Origin: Drosophila persimilis
Taxonomy: Eukaryota; Arthropoda; Insecta; Diptera; Drosophilidae
Length of the DNA stretch: 64,000 bases
Assembly: GCF_003286085.1 (NCBI RefSeq)
Contig: NW_020825332.1
Coordinates: 1,173,001-1,237,000, forward strand
Direction: 5' to 3'
The notes under the pieces are model-generated. The model was given only the letters and a program-made list of their open reading frames with translations, was not told where the DNA came from and made no database searches. The translations under genes and the position numbers were made by a program. Positions 14,850 through 26,560 of this stretch are shown in pieces (position 1 is the stretch's first letter; the number at the start of each line of letters is the position of its first letter).

Positions 14850-15932
14850 CGATTTTCCTCGTCAAAATGTTGGACGGGAAAGCTCGGGCATGCTTTTCCA
14901 CGAGCTTTTCACTCAGTCCATTCCACTTTGGACGAAGGGCCGTGCCGCCAATGTTTTGCTGGCTTTCAATTGTTTACAGGTGTTTGTTTTGGAACCGATT
15001 TTGGCCAGAATTTATGGACCGCCAACGAACATGAATACCCGAAAATCGACTGGAGAGTGCAATGCACTACAAGGTGCTTGGGCTCACATTTTTATTTGAA
15101 TTCTTGTGCTTGGGGCTTCGTCCCCTGAGGGAAATCAGTCGTCGGAGTCGTCAGAGTCGTCGGAGAATGAATGAATGCAGGAACCACTTGTTGCATTGGG
15201 GATTTTTCTGCGGCGCGTACAAGTAGACAACGCTTTTCTCTCGCTCTCCCTTGTGTTGATTGTTGAATTATTCATAAGCAATTCAACAACAACAACAGCA
15301 ACACGACCAAGAAAACGAGGAGAAACATAAAAATCCCATTTATATTTAGGCTTAAAACAAACACCATTACAGCACACCGCAAAAACACTGAAAAACCGAG
15401 TGGAAATAACATTTAAAACTTTTCAAATATTTATACGGCCAATTGGAAATTGTTGAATTATTGAACTCTGGCTCAGAGATTGACGGGCAACGGGGGACGG
15501 GTGAAGGGGGAAAAGGAAAACTTTCCCCAAGATTGGTTAATGAAAATGTATGCCAACAGGCAACACGTAAAGAAAACAATAAAAGCCCTCAGCCACAACC
15601 GGCAACAAATCAATTGCGGGGACGGTAAATGGACGTGGAGGTGAAGATGGAGGCCATGTCCTCAGAAGGACAACAACAATGTCTCCCTGTCTCCCTGTCT
15701 CCTGTTCTCTGTGAAAACATTTTTCTAATTTCCTGTCATCAATACAAATGAAATGTTCTGCACGGCAGCAACATCGATTAGTCCGTTTTCAAACGAAGGG
15801 TACAGCAGTTGGTTGGACAGGAATTTGTATATATATATTTTATAAAATTAAACAACAGAAACAGAAATTCGTGGTGGAAACTGGGAAAAAAAAAATATCC
15901 GAGATACGATTAGAGGGTAACGGAACGGAAGA

Positions 15933-16624
15933 CTAGAAGCGCAGACGCTTAACCGAACGATAGTGATAGCCATCGTCCAGCAGGGCGGAGGAGTCCTCTT
16001 CGTGTTCGGGAATCTCTTCGACGACTGCATTATCATCGAGGGGGGGCAGGTACTCCTTTACGGGCAGAAGGTTTGGCACCACCTGGGGTGTGCGATAGTG
16101 ATAGCCATCGTCCAGGAGAACGGCCGACTCTTCGATATGTTCCAGGGCCTTCACCTCCACGGGTTCCGTGACGATCTCTGCTTCGGATTCGAGTTCGGGT
16201 TCGGTTTGGGCTTCAGTCACCGCCTCTGTGGTGGGTGCAGCTGTGGTCTCCACAGCAATCTCCTCCTCCGTTGTGACTACGGGCGCTTCTTGGAGCTCCT
16301 CCTCCACCACAGGGGGAAGATACTCATTGTTCACCGGCGGCAGATAGTCACGTGGTGGCTGCAGGACATGGTTGAGGGTCGCAGCATGCTCCTCCACAGG
16401 CGGCAGGTAGTCCCGACTGGGCACTGGAGGTAGCACCACGGGCGGCAGATACTCCAGCGGCAGATGGGAGACGTCGCGACGCACCACCGAGCGACAGGAG
16501 ACGCCCACAGCCAGCAGCAGCGCACAAACAATACCGAATCGTACTCCTTGCTGCAATCAATCCAAAGATCAGGCTGAGCCTTTGGGGTATCTCTGGCGAT
16601 GAGTAGAGGAGTATCACTTACCAT
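15933..16624 (-). CDS. Secreted YLP-motif protein (cuticle/extracellular-matrix type), paralog 1
   Basis: Two exons on the minus strand. The first contributes only the ATG (16624-16622) before a GTAAGT donor; the second starts at 16550 after TTGCAG and ends at 15933, giving 206 aa. The N-terminus is a clear signal peptide with a hydrophobic run (IVCALLLAVGV). The mature part opens with a basic RRDVSHL stretch and carries five YLPP motifs, a Glu/Thr-rich middle, and two DDGYHYR modules, the last followed by a basic C-terminus ending RLRF. Proteins of this type are abundant in Drosophila and are usually treated as structural extracellular or cuticular proteins; exact function is unknown. The same layout, including the ATG-only exon, is seen in the gene at 29789-30633, so the two are paralogs. 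A TATAAAT box lies upstream (16737-16731, minus). I do not assign a symbol because several family members exist. Confidence 0.88.
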
Positions 16625-16730
16625 TTTGATTGTATATTTTTCTGTCTTGTATCTGGTTCTGACCTGCTCAATCTGTTGGGCGTTGGGTTGCTCTGCTCGT
16701 ATTGCTGTCTGCTGTTGAAATCGCTTAACT

Positions 16731-16737
16731 ATTTATA
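16731..16737 (-). promoter_or_regulatory. TATA box of YLP-motif gene 1
   Basis: TATAAAT on the minus strand, about 110 bp upstream of the ATG at 16624. This leaves room for a typical short leader of an insect cuticle-type gene. Confidence 0.6.
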
Positions 16738-16839
16738 CAAAAAATTAGCAACAAATCGAGTTCGAAGCGAACCCACATTAACACTCATTATTTTTGGGCG
16801 TCTTGGCCTAAGCTTCTTCAAACCCGTTTGATGGCTCGA

Positions 16840-16912
16840 ATGTTGGATGGTTTCATGGTTCGTTCGATGGTTTGTTCGATGGTTTGATGGTTCGATGGTT
16901 CGTTCGATGCGG
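16840..16912. repeat. Short imperfect tandem repeat of GGTTCGATG/GGTTCGTTCGAT units
   Basis: Several degenerate copies of a TGGTTCGATGG-like unit follow one another just upstream of the YLP gene 1 promoter. Seen directly; no function claimed. Confidence 0.6.
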
Positions 16913-19267
16913 GGAGGCTTAGGTCATGGCAATGGTCATTGATCGTTGGAGATCGGATCCGCGATGCGATGTGATCCAATCCGATTGTTTGCCCATTTGC
17001 TCCGCACTATTTGATTGCGCGAAGAATCTGTCAATATTTTCTTTAAAGATTTACCTCTAGACATGTCCACCTTCCGCCATTCTACAAATACTCTCAGATT
17101 TACACTTTTTTTTGTCTGGTTGTTGGGTATTTATTTTAGTTTTATTTTCAGAAACATTTTTGGGGGCCATCCGCATTGTGTGGCTGTGGTTTCAATGTCA
17201 GAGATGTAAGAGACGGAGGAGCGGAGTCAATGTCAAGTGTTACACCGAATGCAAGATGACGGGGCACAACGGTGTAAAACGATCAGAACTGTGCCACGGA
17301 TTGGGTCACGGTATCGATTCGAGACTCGTAATTGTTGCTGCATCATCATACAGCAATTAAAGAGCTCTTATCACACATTTACGGCCCACAAGAGCAGCGC
17401 TCTTAAAGCGGCCCAAAAAATGAAACTGAAAACGAGACTTCCTCAAATCGAAATTATAATGAAAATTAAACTGCACAAAAGCAAAGAGCGAAAGAAAGCG
17501 AAAACAAACACGAAAGAGAAGAGGAATGACGGAAAAGATTAAACGAAACGAAAAATGGAAGGAATACATACATACATATATATTCAATCAAATGCCATAA
17601 ACCAAGTTAAGCTGCCACAAATCCATTTTGCCAATAAAAATATTAGTCTACAGTTGAAAAATAAAAGAAAAATATTCTTTTTGTTCAAGGAAACGAAGCT
17701 TTGAATACCCTGGAAAACAGCCAATGAGAGTGGGAGAGGTATTAACATAAAAACGCAGAGAGTATCCCTCCATGGAATACTGATATACAGAATAGAGAGG
17801 GAATACCTCCTAAATAGTCTGGGTGGTTTGTTTCGATGGTGTAGGTGTTTCCCTCTATCGTTTTGATGCGGTTTCCCGGTTTGCAAACCAAAGTTTAACG
17901 TTTTTATTATGCTTTCGCCAGAATGCCAGACAAACAGTGGGAAAATTGATCTATTTTTTTACATTTTATCCTCTAGAGCGTACGTACATGAAGCCGCTCC
18001 TCCGCCATTTCGATTCCGAGTAATTTTTCTTCTTTTTTGTGCAGCAGAGGTATACGCATGCCGCGGATTAGTAGAAATTGAAAAACTTCGCCACAATGGA
18101 AGCCCCTCCATCCTCCCCCAGCCCATTGGGGTGGAACAGTGCCATCAGTGGATAGGATACCTGATGGATTTGCCACTGCTGTCCAGTCACTCTTTTTACC
18201 CTGCCGTCGTTCCCTAAACCTAAAAATGTAGTTAGGAATTTTAACCAAAACGGCTTCAACATGGTTCAATACCTCTCACGGTCTGTTTGAGGATCTATTC
18301 CACCAAATGGAATCGAGTTCTGGGGAAGTTTCATCTTTTAATACTCTTCCAACTGAATCGGAACCCAATTTGACTTATTCCGATTGAAAATCTCTGCAAT
18401 GTTACCAGTCAAACATCTGATAACTAATCATTATACCCCCTGAAAGGCAGTACAAATTGGTGGAAAAAAGGAAAAAACCAGAAATTTAGGCATCTCTCCC
18501 TGCAGGCTGCAGTTTCAGGGGGGAATTTCTATAGGGTGTAGCCATTGATGGGATGGTGTAACCAGCGTAGGCGAATATTTGTTCAATTGGCTGCCACTTG
18601 GGGCATTTTGCAGTACCAACAAGAGCACCGAGCACCGCAACAGCAGTACCAAAAACCAAGGAAAAATACAAGCACACACATCGGAAAAAAAAAGAGAATG
18701 TATTGTGGGAAAACCAAGAGTGAAAAACTATTCAAATTCAGCTAATGGACCACCAATCGAACAGCAACGAGAACATGGGAAAACATGGACGAGAGGGGAT
18801 AGGGGAGAGGAGATCATTTCACCTGAAGAGAGTTGTGTTTTTTAAGAGGCTTACTCGAACGAAGATTTTTTGAAAGTGCTATTGGAATATTAGAGTTTAT
18901 TTGAGCTTGAATTGCTATTTGAATGCAGTTTTTAAGCCAAAGAAATCTTTGCTTTCCACTTATTGAAGACAGAAATCCAATCCCTATCCCAGCAGATGGG
19001 AGGCGTCTTTGATTGATGTTTGCTCCTCTTGCTGTCGAATGGGATGGGGTGTCATTTGCATGCAAAACTTGATAAACTACACATCGCAGAGGGAAACTCT
19101 AGGGCAAAGCTGTGCCATGCCCTGCCATGCCATGAAATATGCAACAGATGCAACAGGAAAAGTGATACTGTATACTGTCTAGTGGAGATGCGGCAGATGG
19201 CAAACAAATTAGAGGCAATGCCACGTGGAGCCTGTCAACTCTTAACACATTACGCTCCAATTACGAG

Positions 19268-19350
19268 ACGAAGAAGCTCCTCCTACTTCCACCAGGGCGG
19301 TCCTGCGAGAGGAAGAAGCTCCGACTTCTTTTTTCAGGGAGGTCCTGCGT
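19268..19350. repeat. Two-copy short tandem repeat, about 40 bp unit
   Basis: Two adjacent copies share GAAGAAGCTCC at the left and CAGGG(C/A)GGTCCTGCG at the right, with diverged middles. Function unknown. Confidence 0.6.
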
Positions 19351-20348
19351 GTGCGTGTGTGCTTTGAATATCACTTTCCGCATAATAAATTCATTGAGTC
19401 ATCGGTTTTTCGTTGCCCGTCGCCTTATGCCATGCACTGTGGCAGGATCGCAAAAAGGACTCAAGGAATCAGCCTCTCTGAAGGAAAATGCAATGCATAT
19501 TAAACAGGCAGGAAGCCAGAGAACTTCAGGAACTTCAGGATTTAAGAGCAGGCTGAAAGAAAATTCCAAAAGGTGTGAAAACCCACACACAAAAAAAAAC
19601 ATGCAAAGTTTAATTACAGTTTAAAGGTGCGGCTGCTGTCAAACCCTTTTCTCTGTCTCTGTCTCTCTCTATCTCTCTCTCCCTCTATCGCTTTCCAGTC
19701 TACACTGAGAGAAAGAGGCAACGGCAAAGGCTACAGATTAAAGCACAAAGAAATTTGAGATAAATGTATTTCTTTCTGGAACTCAATTAATTTGGAATTC
19801 CTCAAGGGTTTTCCTTTCTCGTTTCCCTCGTTTCTCTTTTTTAACACGTTTTTTTTGTTTTTGCTTTTGCCTTATTTATTACATTTCATTTCGGTTTCGG
19901 GGTTTTACTGTTGATTTGCCTCAATTCTCTCTGGCTTTTCCCTGGGCTCTTTCTCCCTACCATTTTCCTCTTCTTTTTTTTTTTGGGGGGGGGGGGAGGG
20001 GGGGTTGGGCATTGGCACTGTCAAAGCGAATTTAATTGTCTCAATTACGCGCTAAATGTCGCCCAACTAGAGCAGAGCTTCCAACTTCAGACCCAAATCA
20101 AGATGAGGTCAAGCGGGTTGAAGAACCCTTTCTCTACGGCAGCAAGAGAGAGAAAGAGAAAGTAGAGTGAGAGAGAGTCAAGCCGACGACAAGCGAACTT
20201 CATTGAAGCAATTTTCACCTCCTTTCATTGGAGAAGGAAAGACGAGACGAGACGAGGCGAGGCAGTAATCAAGTGACTTACTAAAAAGTTAACGCCATTT
20301 TGTGGCAACTTCAAAAAGTTTCCTTCAACCCGTTTTGCCCTAAAGGGA

Positions 20349-20384
20349 TCTCTCTCACTCTCTCTCTCTCTCTCTCTCTTTCTC
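20349..20384. repeat. (TC)n microsatellite
   Basis: TC dinucleotide tract of about 36 bp with small interruptions, one of the longest GA/CT tracts in the window. Confidence 0.85.
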
Positions 20385-23300
20385 ACCATCTCCATCCATC
20401 TATCTTCTGCTGGCATTGTGTTGCCACTGGAATCGCGTTCCCTGCTTCATGCCACAGTTGAATGCACTTTTGTGCCGCCTTCATTAGCGAAGTCCTCGCG
20501 CAGAGAAAACGCCCAAAGGCTATACCGACCAAGGAGCATAGCATTGAGCGGCGTTTTATCATCAGATGCGACGACACCCTGTAGAGGGCCAAGACTTTTC
20601 TTGCTACGGAAATTCGTGGGAATTCTTTGGTGAATTAACTTTCATAAGAATCATTTTGAATTTAAGTAGAAAATGATTCAATTTCATTAAGCCAAAAACA
20701 TTGGTTAAGCTTCTGGGAGGGGAATCAGAAAGAGGAATCTGTATCAATGTTTAATATATACGTAATTATATTACACAATAAATATGTTGCTGAACATTTA
20801 AATATACAAGTATATCTTGGCGACCATGTTCTCCCGGACAGGGAGACACCCTGCTTTTGGCGGCAGCAACATCTTATCAAAATAGATGACACCTTCTGAG
20901 TCCCATGTCCCATGCCCCACACACAGACACAGACACGACTTCGCATTAGACACACACTTACTGGCGTGTAATGCGGCGTATACGTAATTTGCTTAAGAGG
21001 TAATTAAAAAACAACACACGTCCTTCTTACCCGTCCCCTCACACACACACCTGCAGTGCAGTCAAAAATTTCCATAATTTCACACTTAGCTGAACATCAT
21101 TTTCGTGGGGGAATCTCCACGTGTGTCCCGTGTGACAACATCTAATCAAAGAATTTTGGGGGGCACACTCCAAAGAGCTCTAACAGGAATCTTTTATCCG
21201 GTTATGATATAAAGAAAGAGAAACATTTGGATCTTTTGTAAGCGAATTCTGAAACAAAATTCCTCTGATCTCAGTCACTCTTTTCAACCAGCTTCAAAAT
21301 AGAGTTTGATAGTTTTTGATATTTTAAAGTTCGGTTCTCCTTGTGTGCCCAAATCCTTCGAAAAGCTGTACAACCCCCGACGAACAAAAGCACATCGAAA
21401 GAGTGATGGCATGACATGTCACCAACAAATTCTATTGCGCAAATATAGGAAATTGCACAAATATTGAACGGAAATATCCTGCGGCTTTGGGTTACTACGG
21501 CTCCTGTCTATTGACGCACGGGAAATTTTCATTTTCATTTCCCGGGGACCCCAGAAGGAGTTGCTTCTGTGGCTGCGCTCGTATGTGTGTGTGTGTGTTT
21601 GTTGTGGCATAATGAGTGGCAAGTGGAAAACTTTAATACCTCGGGATTGTCAGCTTTGAGATGGTAGTGGAGAGGCACGAGGGGCGAGGCGGTGTCACGT
21701 GTGTGTCCCTTGGCCGCAGGATTTTCACAGCTTTGTGAGGAGGCCGCAATAATGTCCTTGTCCTGGCTATCCATGTATGCTGTGAGTGTTTGAGGGATTC
21801 TCTGCGTGTCCGTGTGAGTCCGTTTGTGTGTGTTAACCCATTTCGCGGTTGACGTTTACAATTTTCCACCGAAACTAATTATATTAACCCGCTCCACACC
21901 GTCTGTCTGTCTGTCTGTATGTCAGTCTGTTTGTCCGACGACAGTGGCAATGCGATGATGATGACGAGGATAATGCTCAACAGAATCTGTTTATGTAATG
22001 CATAGGAAAGTGGTCTTCAAATCGCACTCCCTCCTTTCTCCCTTCGCTGTTTCCATATCGTTGTAGAACAATACCGTTAATGGTAATGGCAACTGGTGTG
22101 TAATTTCCAATTAGGCTCAATTTACAGCGTGCTTGGCCGCCAACGAAAGCGGAACGGAATGCGGCTACAAATTGCTGGCTACAAGATAATCAAAATAACA
22201 TTCTCTACTTTCCTTCAACGCCTCACGGCACACTCTCCTCCACAAATGTTTAAAAATATCCTGGTCTATCAGAAGAGGACACCCTGAGAGATTGGGAAAC
22301 ACTTTATTCCATCAAATGTTACATCAAATGTTTGAGAGATGTTCACAAAGCAACGAAAATAGAAAAGTTAGGTAGATGAAAGAAAAAGAAAATGTGGACT
22401 TTAAGGAGAGTAAATGACTCGTAAATGATGGAACTCTTAAGAGAGTGAAAGACTGTAGGAAGAACTCGATTGGAATGAGATAAAATGATAGAGAAAAAAA
22501 TTCGAATGAGATGGAAATGCGACTAAAATTTGACTTTAGTGAGACTTCAATGGAATTGGAATGAGAAATGCATTAAACAAATATTAAATATGTCTATAAT
22601 AGGAATCAAATACTACTCGAATATGCATGGAATACATCTCCGAAATATATCAATTAAATGGTGGAAAATAAACCTTAAGTACAAAGTGGAAATATCTTAA
22701 AATAATTATGACAGACAAAGCGGAAATATAATTGGGAAAAATAAGTGGAAAAGGTCTGGAAAAATACAAACTTGTGCCCAAAATATTACTCAAAGAGAGT
22801 ACCTTTACAAGTTTATAACGTGCCTCTAATGAATCCGCCACCTTACCCCTGCCTCCCATTCAAATCAAGGCAAAACTTTGAATGCGATATCGGATATTCC
22901 CTGTCAGTATTCCGTATTCCGTGTCCATCAGGTGAAATTGTCCGTAAGCTGTTGCCGCACACATACACCAGAAGTCAAGAGGCAGGATACACGAGGGATA
23001 CACGGGGGTGGGACGCTGCCGACGACTAATTAAATCGACAACCTGATGGCAACAAATTTAATTGAAAGGAATCTGCCGCTTAACAATTTCAACAAACAAA
23101 AGAACACACAGCCAGGTCGTGTCAGTGTGGTGTCCATTCCTGTCTGCCACCCCCTCACTCAAATTGAATCGCATTGTGCCCCACCACACACACTCAGACA
23201 CTCAGGACAAAAGTCATTTAAGCGACACGCCAATTGTTGCTCTTCTCTCTCTCTCTCTCGCAATTATTTTATATTAAAAAGTAGAGAGAAACATTGTATT

Positions 23301-25263
23301 GTACAATAAAAAAGTGCAAAATGAAAAGCAAAACAAATGGGCGAATAATTAAAAGTAAATTGAAATTGAAATGCGTCGAAGGGAGGACACTGACACTGAC
23401 ACAGACACAGACACGACACCGCACGAGACTACTCCTCTCCCTTCGAGAATCCAAACGAGAACCAAATTAAAAATATATAAATCCAGACAGCTTATGGGGG
23501 TCGGGTCTCTGTGACTGACTCCATCCAACTCCATCCGATGTTCACCTGTCCGACGTCTAATTGAAGCCGAATCATTATCCTGGCTGGAGTCCACGGTTCA
23601 TGTTTCATGCTGACTGTTGAATGTTAAATGTTCCATTGAACCCGCGTCGCGTTCCAGGGAATGGAGCTGCATTTGTATTTTTTTCAAGGCTTAATTTGTT
23701 AATTTTTTAAGTGAAATGTGAAAATGTGGAACTCCCAGAGTAGTACTCTAGAGATGGCGATGTGAGGCGTGAAAGCGAACGGATTAGTAGATGATTCCCA
23801 GGTGCAAATCTCTTACGTGTCACGCTGGCATCCTATACCAACAGTTTTTTCGTGGGGTTTCTGATTCTGATGCGGATTCGGATTCGGTTTCGGGCAAACA
23901 AACAGATCGACAAACAGACCTGCGGGAGGGCCAGGCAAACAAAATCAAATTGTTGCTGTTTGTTGACCTACGAAGTTCCAGTTCCCCATCTTCCCTCCCT
24001 CCCTTCCTCCGTCCGTTCCGTTCCCACTTTATTCTTATTTGTTTTCATTTTCGTTTTCATTTCTTGGCAAACGCGAAGAAACGCTGCTTTCGTTCGCACA
24101 GATGTGTCTGTCTGGGGAAATTAACAAAGCCGCAGGTGTAGGTGAGCTGCCCCTGAACCCTGCCACTGCCCGTGCCCGTAATGAAATATGAATGGGAGGG
24201 GGGGGGCGTGTCCTTCTCCTTGAACACTCGAACAGCAGCATTAAACGTCAAATGTCAGCATAAACGTCAGGACTCTCAAGGGTTGAGCACCAAGCATACG
24301 CAACGCTGAGCAGAGAAACAATAAATTCTCGTTTCCTCTACCCCTTCCTTTTTTCTGTTCAGCCAGCTCTCAGTTAATTATCGCGAGCCACTGCATCGCT
24401 AATTGGAGTGTAACCTTCCAGGAAAGAGAGCCACCAGCCACGAGGCTGCTTTATTTTTTATTTTTGGCATTTCTGTTTACATTTAGCTAAATCCCCAGAA
24501 GGGCATGTGATATTCTTTGCCACAAGAAAAATTCCTTTAGTGTCGCTTTATAATTGCTTAAGCTTTGATTTCGATTTTCTCAACGTTAGTCTGTCCCTGC
24601 ACTTCAGGTGCCTGTCTGTCTGTTCGTTTCATGTCTGGATTTTTCCCAACACGCCATTTCTGGCTACATAAATTTAAATTGAATTTTAAATATTAACAAG
24701 CCAAGAACAACTTAAACGAGAAAGAAAGAAAGAAAGGAAATCGCTACAGCGGTAGTGTGCCGGGACTCCGGATACTCTCACGGGTCGTTCCTTATGCGGA
24801 ATATGCTGAAATCCACTCAAAACAATCATACCCCTCCATATGGCAAGGGCAGAGGGTAGTACAAGGACCGACTGTCGTCTGTGTCTGCCTAATAAATGCG
24901 TTTGCTGTGCCATCGATTTTTGGCTCGTTTGCCACACATTTTCGTCTCGAGTTTATAAATATTTATGCGTAGCATTTTGGGGGCTTGCTTAACTCATGAT
25001 TTTGGTCTGGTCTGGTTTCTCAGATAATGGACGAAATGGTCGCGTGGGGGGCGGAAGGGAAAACTATAAGTTAATGCGAAGGGAAATGCATAATGGATGC
25101 AGGATGAATGATGGATGAGGAGCGGGCTGGGATGGGATGGGATGGTCAAGCCATCATATTTATGACAGAATGTTGACAGAGCAATGAACAAATATCAATT
25201 TATGGAAATAGGCGCTCGCTCACCTGGTGCTTCTGGTTCCAAGGGACAAATCGAAGTCCCATG

Positions 25264-25271
25264 TGACGTCA
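25264..25271. promoter_or_regulatory. Perfect CRE palindrome (TGACGTCA), copy 1
   Basis: Full consensus cAMP-response element, within the larger 14-bp palindrome ATGTGACGTCACAT and followed by ACATATG. A near-identical block recurs 69 bp downstream. Binding by CREB/ATF-type bZIP factors is the family expectation, not shown here. Confidence 0.45.
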
Positions 25272-25332
25272 CATACATATGTAATCCTTATTTGTATCAT
25301 CGCTGAAGCCTCGATTTTCCATTCTCTATTTG

Positions 25333-25340
25333 TGACGTCA
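25333..25340. promoter_or_regulatory. Perfect CRE palindrome (TGACGTCA), copy 2
   Basis: Second full CRE in a 20-bp block that differs from copy 1 at one position. It is followed by a run of alternating ATGCATATGCATG-type palindromic sequence to about 25392. Confidence 0.45.
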
Positions 25341-25481
25341 CATGCATATGCATGTGCATGTGCTTGTACATATGCATGCATACATATGCATAAGCCGGTT
25401 CTAAGCTGCTGTCTCAGCCGCGGCTGCAAAGAAAAACGAGGGGGAACGTTGTGAGTTGCTTCGGAGACCGCAACTCTACGG

Positions 25482-26560
25482 TTATACCCGATACTAAGTC
25501 AGTATGGCTCTCCTCCAGCAGGCGGCGTCTAATATTAAACGACACGACAAAGAGTGCGTGCGAGAGAGACAGAAAATCAGTCTGAGCGTGACGTCGGCCG
25601 CTGCGTAGCCACTGCAAATTGATTTGTTCCTTTTGGCTATAAAAATGATCTGATCTGATCCAGATTCAGTAATCTGATAGATATGGTCATTATCTATGAT
25701 TCTGCGTTTTTAGTTTTCTCAAATCTGCAATATTGTGGATGCAACAGATTTTCGTCCTTTGTGGGGGCGGAAGGGGGTGCGGCGAAATTTTGAGATATAC
25801 GTTTTATAGTGAGATCTAACAGGAGTGCGGATACTAAATTTGGTTACTCTAGCTTTAATAGTCTCTGAGATTTGTGAATATCCCCAGATTTGCATCCTTT
25901 GCGGGGGCGGAAGGGGGTGTGGCGAAATTTTGAAACAAACTCGTCTCGGTCCGATATATTAGGAGTGTGGATACCAAATTTGGTTGCACTAGCTTTTATA
26001 GTCTCTGAGATCTAGGCGCTAATGTTTTACTCTAAGCAAAGCCGCCTATGCTACGTGTGTGTTAGAGAGAGACAGGGCGAGAAAAAATGAAATTGTTTTC
26101 TTGATGCTGGCTATAATAATAATACGATCCAATTCAGATTCCGTAGTTTAAAAGATATCGTCATTCTCTACGATTCTGCGTTTTTGGTTTTCTCGTATCT
26201 TTAAAATTGTGGATGCCACAGATTTTCGCCCTTTGTGGGGGCGGAAGTGGGCGGGGCAAAGTTTTGAAATATTTTTGTAGCAGTGACATATCACAGAAGT
26301 CTGGATCCAAAACATCGTTGCTCTAGCTCTTATAGTCTTTGAGCATTAGGCGCTGAAGGGGACGGACAGACGGACAGACGGACAGACGGACAGACGGACG
26401 GACGGACAGACAGACAGGGCTCAATCGACTCGGCTATTGATGCTGATCAAGAATATATATACTTTATGGGGTCGGAAACGATTCCTTCTGGACGTTACAC
26501 ACATCCACTTTTACCACAAATCTAATATACCCCAATACTCATTTTGAGTATCGGGTATAA
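25482..26560 (-). mobile_element. DINE-1/Helentron-like non-autonomous element (INE-1/SGM/ISY kin)
   Basis: The element is bounded by a perfect 14-bp inverted repeat, TTATACCCGATACT at the left and its complement at 26547-26560. Next to the right end is a hairpin-forming ATACTCA-TTT-TGAGTAT. A GGACAGAC microsatellite (about 26361-26418) and a conserved block (about 26419-26530, with GACTCGGCTATTGATGCTG and GGGGTCGGAAACGATTCC) precede it. This combination is typical of the abundant DINE-1/INE-1 class of non-coding rolling-circle elements in Drosophila. The interior holds about three diverged copies of a 200-270 bp unit marked by GATTCTGCGTTTTT, TTGTGGGGGCGGAAG and TAGTCTCTGAGAT. It encodes no protein. 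Orientation is given by placing the hairpin end as the 5' end of the usual family convention, which is tentative. The exact subfamily needs comparison with a repeat library. Confidence 0.8.
26361..26418. repeat. (GGACAGAC)n tetranucleotide-type microsatellite inside the DINE-like element
   Basis: Tandem GGACAGAC/GGAC/AGAC units. Internal microsatellites of this composition are a regular part of DINE-1-type elements. Confidence 0.85.

Larger units (their letters stand above)
16913..25481. other. Non-coding stretch between YLP gene 1 and the DINE-like element
   Basis: No supported gene. It contains CT tracts (about 19650-19695, 20349-20384, 23241-23260), a poly-T/poly-G run (about 19974-20004), a two-copy 40-bp repeat containing GAAGAAGCTCC and GGTCCTGCG (19268-19350), and two perfect TGACGTCA palindromes in a 20-bp repeat near 25262-25351. 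The open frames here are repetitive or lack coding character. Confidence 0.5.

Noticed and set aside
15963-16433. 156-codon plus-strand frame opposite YLP gene 1
   Set aside because: It is the antisense shadow of a repetitive coding sequence.
16840-16912. Possible CRISPR-like or satellite array
   Set aside because: Only a short degenerate repeat with no regular spacers, in a eukaryotic genome.
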